Source: Turritopsis dohrnii
Taxonomy: Eukaryota; Cnidaria; Hydrozoa; Anthoathecata; Oceaniidae
Reading direction: 5' to 3'
Assembly: GCA_027922465.2 (NCBI GenBank)
Contig: BQMF02000143.1
Span: 496,001-560,000, forward strand
Length of the DNA: 64,000 nt
The first letter of the stretch is position 1; the number at the start of each line of letters is the position of its first letter. The notes beneath the pieces were generated by a model. That model was not told the origin of the DNA, did not search any database, and saw only the letters and a program-made list of their open reading frames with translations. The position numbers were made by a program, and so were the translations under genes. This document shows, in pieces, positions 61,401 through 64,000 of the stretch.

Positions 61401-63722
61401 TGATGTGAAGCAGAGAGCTCCAGTCCCGATATGTGAGATATTTTCTTCAGAAGGTGAAGTCTTCAAGCTACCAAAGTAAGAATTTGATTCTTTTGAATTT
61501 TTACTGACAGACTTTTTAGTGATCACACTTAAAAGAAAACAAGGAATCCTTCCTGACACATTGATTTTTCCTTGTCTATTAAAAACGCAGATAAAGCTAG
61601 TTGCCTACTTGCAAGTCACTTTTACTGAATAAAATTTTGAATCCCTTCACGTAAATTATTGAAAAATTTTAAAATCCTTTTTAAAAAGTCGCAACATTTT
61701 GTGATATTTGTCAAAATTCCAGCTATTTTTTCTCATTTCCCGAGAGGTGAACCTTCTGAAGAATTCAGAGCAGGGGAAGATTTTAGTTTTGTTTCAAATA
61801 AAAGAATGTAATTTTTACCCTTGTTTTTAGTACGAATTTATAATTACACATGTTAAAATTACTTATGTTGTCTTCAAAACTGTTGAAAGAAATATAGACA
61901 CCTGACAAGTCAGCTGGTTAAATTTTAATTCTCTGTGTCAAATTTGAAACATGGTGTCAGGAGTGTGTACATGATACCATTATTTTTCAGGTCACATCAA
62001 AGTTATTGGTAAAACCTTATCTAAAATTCAGAAATTTTATTTGTTTAACAACTTTGTACACTCAATGAAATGATTCTCATGGCAAAAATGTTATTTTCTG
62101 TGAGACTTCCATTTTGTGGGTTTAATCATTTCAAAACATTTGAAACACCATACAAAACATGTTAGATGCTATGTCTTTTATGTCTCAAGTGCCTCATCTA
62201 AAAGACAGATAAATACTTTGTGTTGAAAATCAATGAAATACCATCAAGACTTTACAAAAAGGAAATAGTTTTCTTTTTGACAATAGTCATCTGCAATTTG
62301 CTACAGGTAAAAAAATAAAATGCTTATAAAGTAAAAATACAATCATTGGAAGATATTTATTTGGTTTTCTTCAGGTCCTTAAAAGCACGCGGTCAAGTTG
62401 AGCAGTGGCTGGCAAATCTGGAATGTGCTATGTGTGACACGGTGAAATTATTGCTAAAACAGGCTTTATCTGAATTTTCACAGCACACTTTCATAGATTT
62501 TATAACAAGTTACTATGGTCAGATAGTCTTAACAGTGACCCAGGTTATTTTTTCCAAAGACGTCACAAAAGCACTAACTTTAAAAGGTGCACCTGATTTA
62601 ACAAACCTTTTGAATCAATATATATACAAACTTGAAGTGGTTGCTGCTTATGTGAAGAAGAAGTTGAGTGAAAAAGAACGGAATGTTGCCGTTGCTCTAA
62701 TCATAACTTTAGTACATTCTAGAGATATTATCTTGAAACTTGTGGAAAACGATGTTGACAGCATAGAAGCATTTCAATGGAAGAGGTATTCATTATGATG
62801 CTCTATTATGATTTCGTAACTTCATTTTTGACAGTTTGCTTGAAATTTGAGATTTTATTTTCTGTTCAGGCAACTTCGGTATTACTGGGATGAAGATGTC
62901 AATAATTGTTTAGTGTCTCAAACTGTTGCTACATTCACTTATGGTTATGAATACTTGGGTTGTTCTTCCAGACTTGTTATTACACCCTTAACAGAACGTT
63001 GTTATTTGACACTAACAAGTGCCCTTCATTTTCATTTGGGGGGAGCACCTTGTGGACCTGCAGGTACTGGAAAGTCGGAGACAGTTAAAGATCTTGCAAA
63101 GAATTTAGGGAAACATTGCATTATTTTCAATTGTTCCGAAAGTGTTGATTTTAAAATGATTGGTCGATTTTTATCTGGGATTTCACAATCTGGTTCTTGG
63201 TGTTGTTTCGACGAATTCAATCGATTAGATCGTGAAGTTTTATCCGTCATTGCTCAGCAGCTACATGTTATAAGGTCTGCGAAAATGTCCTCTTCGATTC
63301 GTTTCATGTTTGAAGGTCATGACATCAAGTTGAATTCCTCATCTGGTGTGTTTATCACCATGAATCCTACATATGCAGGCCGTGTTGAGCTCCCTGATAA
63401 CTTAAAATCAATGTTTCGACCTATTTCGATGGTTACACCAGATAATGCGTTCATTGCTGAAATTGTTTTGTTTTCAAATGGATTTTCCAAAGCTGCTGAT
63501 CTTTCTCAAAAATTGGTAAAAGTTTATGAACTGGCAAAAAAGCAGCTCTCACAGCAGGTATAAACATTACATACATGCTATCTTTTACTATGTTCATCTA
63601 TATTTTTCCTGTTATCATCATTTTCATTGTTTTTGTATGAGCTTTTTCTCTTAGCATCATTATGATTTTGGTTTGAGAGCTATAAAAGCTGTACTGTTGA
63701 TGGCGGGTGAGAGATCTGTAAA
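49416..63722 (+). CDS. Axonemal dynein heavy chain, N terminus to AAA1 (partial)
   Basis: This is a microtubule motor subunit of the ciliary axoneme. Exons: 49576-49899, 49991-50056, 50163-50555, 51409-51512, 51598-51660, 51917-52175, 53020-53143, 53220-53573, 53660-53736, 55264-55515, 57258-57377, 58168-58341, 58558-58776, 59038-59315, 59572-59801, 60147-60577, 60651-60772, 60988-61159, 61252-61475, 62375-62785, 62870-63557 and 63655 to about 63706-63722. All phases agree. The first ATG may be 49416 in a leading exon (49416-49490) or 49597. The tail YFTVSASYISR, the linker (LWQSIKEWDDLHQQW, EKGLPSNS, QINEWDRKLS, RNWLYLE) and AAA1 follow the family order. From ATG 49597, Walker A GPAGTGKS is at about 1521-1528 and Walker B CCFDEFN at about 1570. 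That short N terminus fits single-headed inner-arm chains. AAA1 details (GRVELPDNLKSMF, ELAKKQLSQQ) recall DNAH14 or DNAH6 to me, which is not certain. The gene continues past the window. Confidence 0.92.
53860..54060 (+). repeat. Dispersed repeat family, partial copy in dynein intron
   Basis: It contains the central blocks TTGTAGAGCTCGAA, ATATCATTGATCAAAAACTT, CACATCACCTGTATCGTG and TTGCTCCCGAGATAAATCCC. It lies 0.3 kb upstream of a much more complete copy in the same orientation. Confidence 0.6.
54373..54960 (+). repeat. Dispersed repeat family, fullest copy
   Basis: It starts ACTAGTAACCCGGGTAAAAAA followed by TTTTACCACATCC, passes through all the blocks seen in the other copies, and ends ATTCAACAAAATTTATCAGT then AAAATAAAAGTGTGACACAC. 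Length is about 590 bp with no ORF. The start has a small palindrome (GTAAAAAATTTTAC). The family could be a SINE or a MITE. I see neither clear long terminal inverted repeats nor an A-tail. Confidence 0.75.
55516..57257 (+). other. Dynein intron
   Basis: The intron runs from donor GTAACA to acceptor TTTATAG, length 1.7 kb. It contains an AACGTTTCGGATGCTTCAAGC-like stretch near 56281-56310 (common at the ends of some retroelements) and an open stretch at 56416-56594 that does not fit the splicing phase. I assign no gene. Confidence 0.5.
57760..57975. repeat. Possible retroelement end in a dynein intron
   Basis: A TTTA-rich tract (57760-57805) is followed by moderately GC-rich sequence (ACCCAGGATAGCCTCTTCAG, then GGGTCCTGCGAAGGAGGTCC, then CATTTGGGTTACGGAAGC) unlike its AT-rich surroundings. 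It looks like the 3' end of a LINE inserted on the minus strand, with the TTTA tract as its tail. No ORF remains, and the family is not identified. Confidence 0.35.
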
Positions 63723-64000
63723 GTAGGCCAACTTCCTTTATTTGTTGTCAGTCAGTGTCCTAAATTCAGGGCTGTCAGGCCATTGCTGGTGTCTTATATT
63801 TATTGTTTTGGTACATTTCTCATATTTTTTGTCACCCTCAAACCATGATAATTTTGGCCTACTTTTTCTCCATTTCAATTCTTACACAACCTCTTGAAAA
63901 GGAAAGATAGTACATTCTAGTGTATAATGTAAGGTGCATGGTGAATCTTGAACTTTCCTTTTGCAAATTTCAGTAACCAAGTAAACAACACCGATGAAAA

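Overview
The window is nuclear DNA from an AT-rich invertebrate animal. Its genes have many short exons with GT-AG introns, and they include metazoan families: a CstF-64 subunit, an ARID5-type chromatin factor and an axonemal dynein heavy chain. The intergenic DNA and introns are crowded with small DNA transposons. A cnidarian, perhaps a hydrozoan, would fit, but this is an inference from general character and no marker here fixes the species. All exon models were built by eye from splice sites, reading phase and remembered family sequences. No search or alignment was run.

Layout. At 83-1000 (minus) is a four-unit polyubiquitin gene. It is head-to-head with CSTF2 (plus, 1411-12972, ten exons, a first intron of 8.4 kb full of transposon remains). 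From 12973 to 17189 there is 3' UTR and intergenic DNA with a dispersed repeat and a 793-bp element with a 9-bp target duplication. An ARID5B-like gene (plus, 17190?-27504) follows. Its first large intron holds a P-element/THAP-like remnant and a dead mariner element. From 27505 to about 31000 is intergenic DNA with an inverted-repeat element and one orphan exon-like ORF.

From 42555 down to 31012 (minus) lies the most unusual gene. It encodes an unrecognised, highly charged coiled-coil protein of about 2,938 residues in 14 exons. One exon of 7,206 bp carries about 14 tandem 45-residue repeats. It is followed by eight tandemly duplicated cassette exons (129 bp, one of 123 bp), all in phase 1-1. 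A near-perfect RFX X-box about 240 bp upstream of its ATG suggests a ciliary or centrosomal role.

From 42556 to 49415 is intergenic DNA with a hAT-type element, a LINE 3' end and two MITE-like elements. From 49416 or 49597 to the window end (plus) are 22-23 exons of an axonemal inner-arm-type dynein heavy chain, from the N terminus to AAA1. The gene runs off the window.

Two functional themes stand out. Polyubiquitin and CSTF2 are housekeeping genes sharing a short divergent upstream region. The coiled-coil gene and the dynein gene are neighbours transcribed away from each other, and both may serve cilia. For the dynein this follows from family knowledge; for the coiled-coil protein it rests only on the X-box and general architecture.
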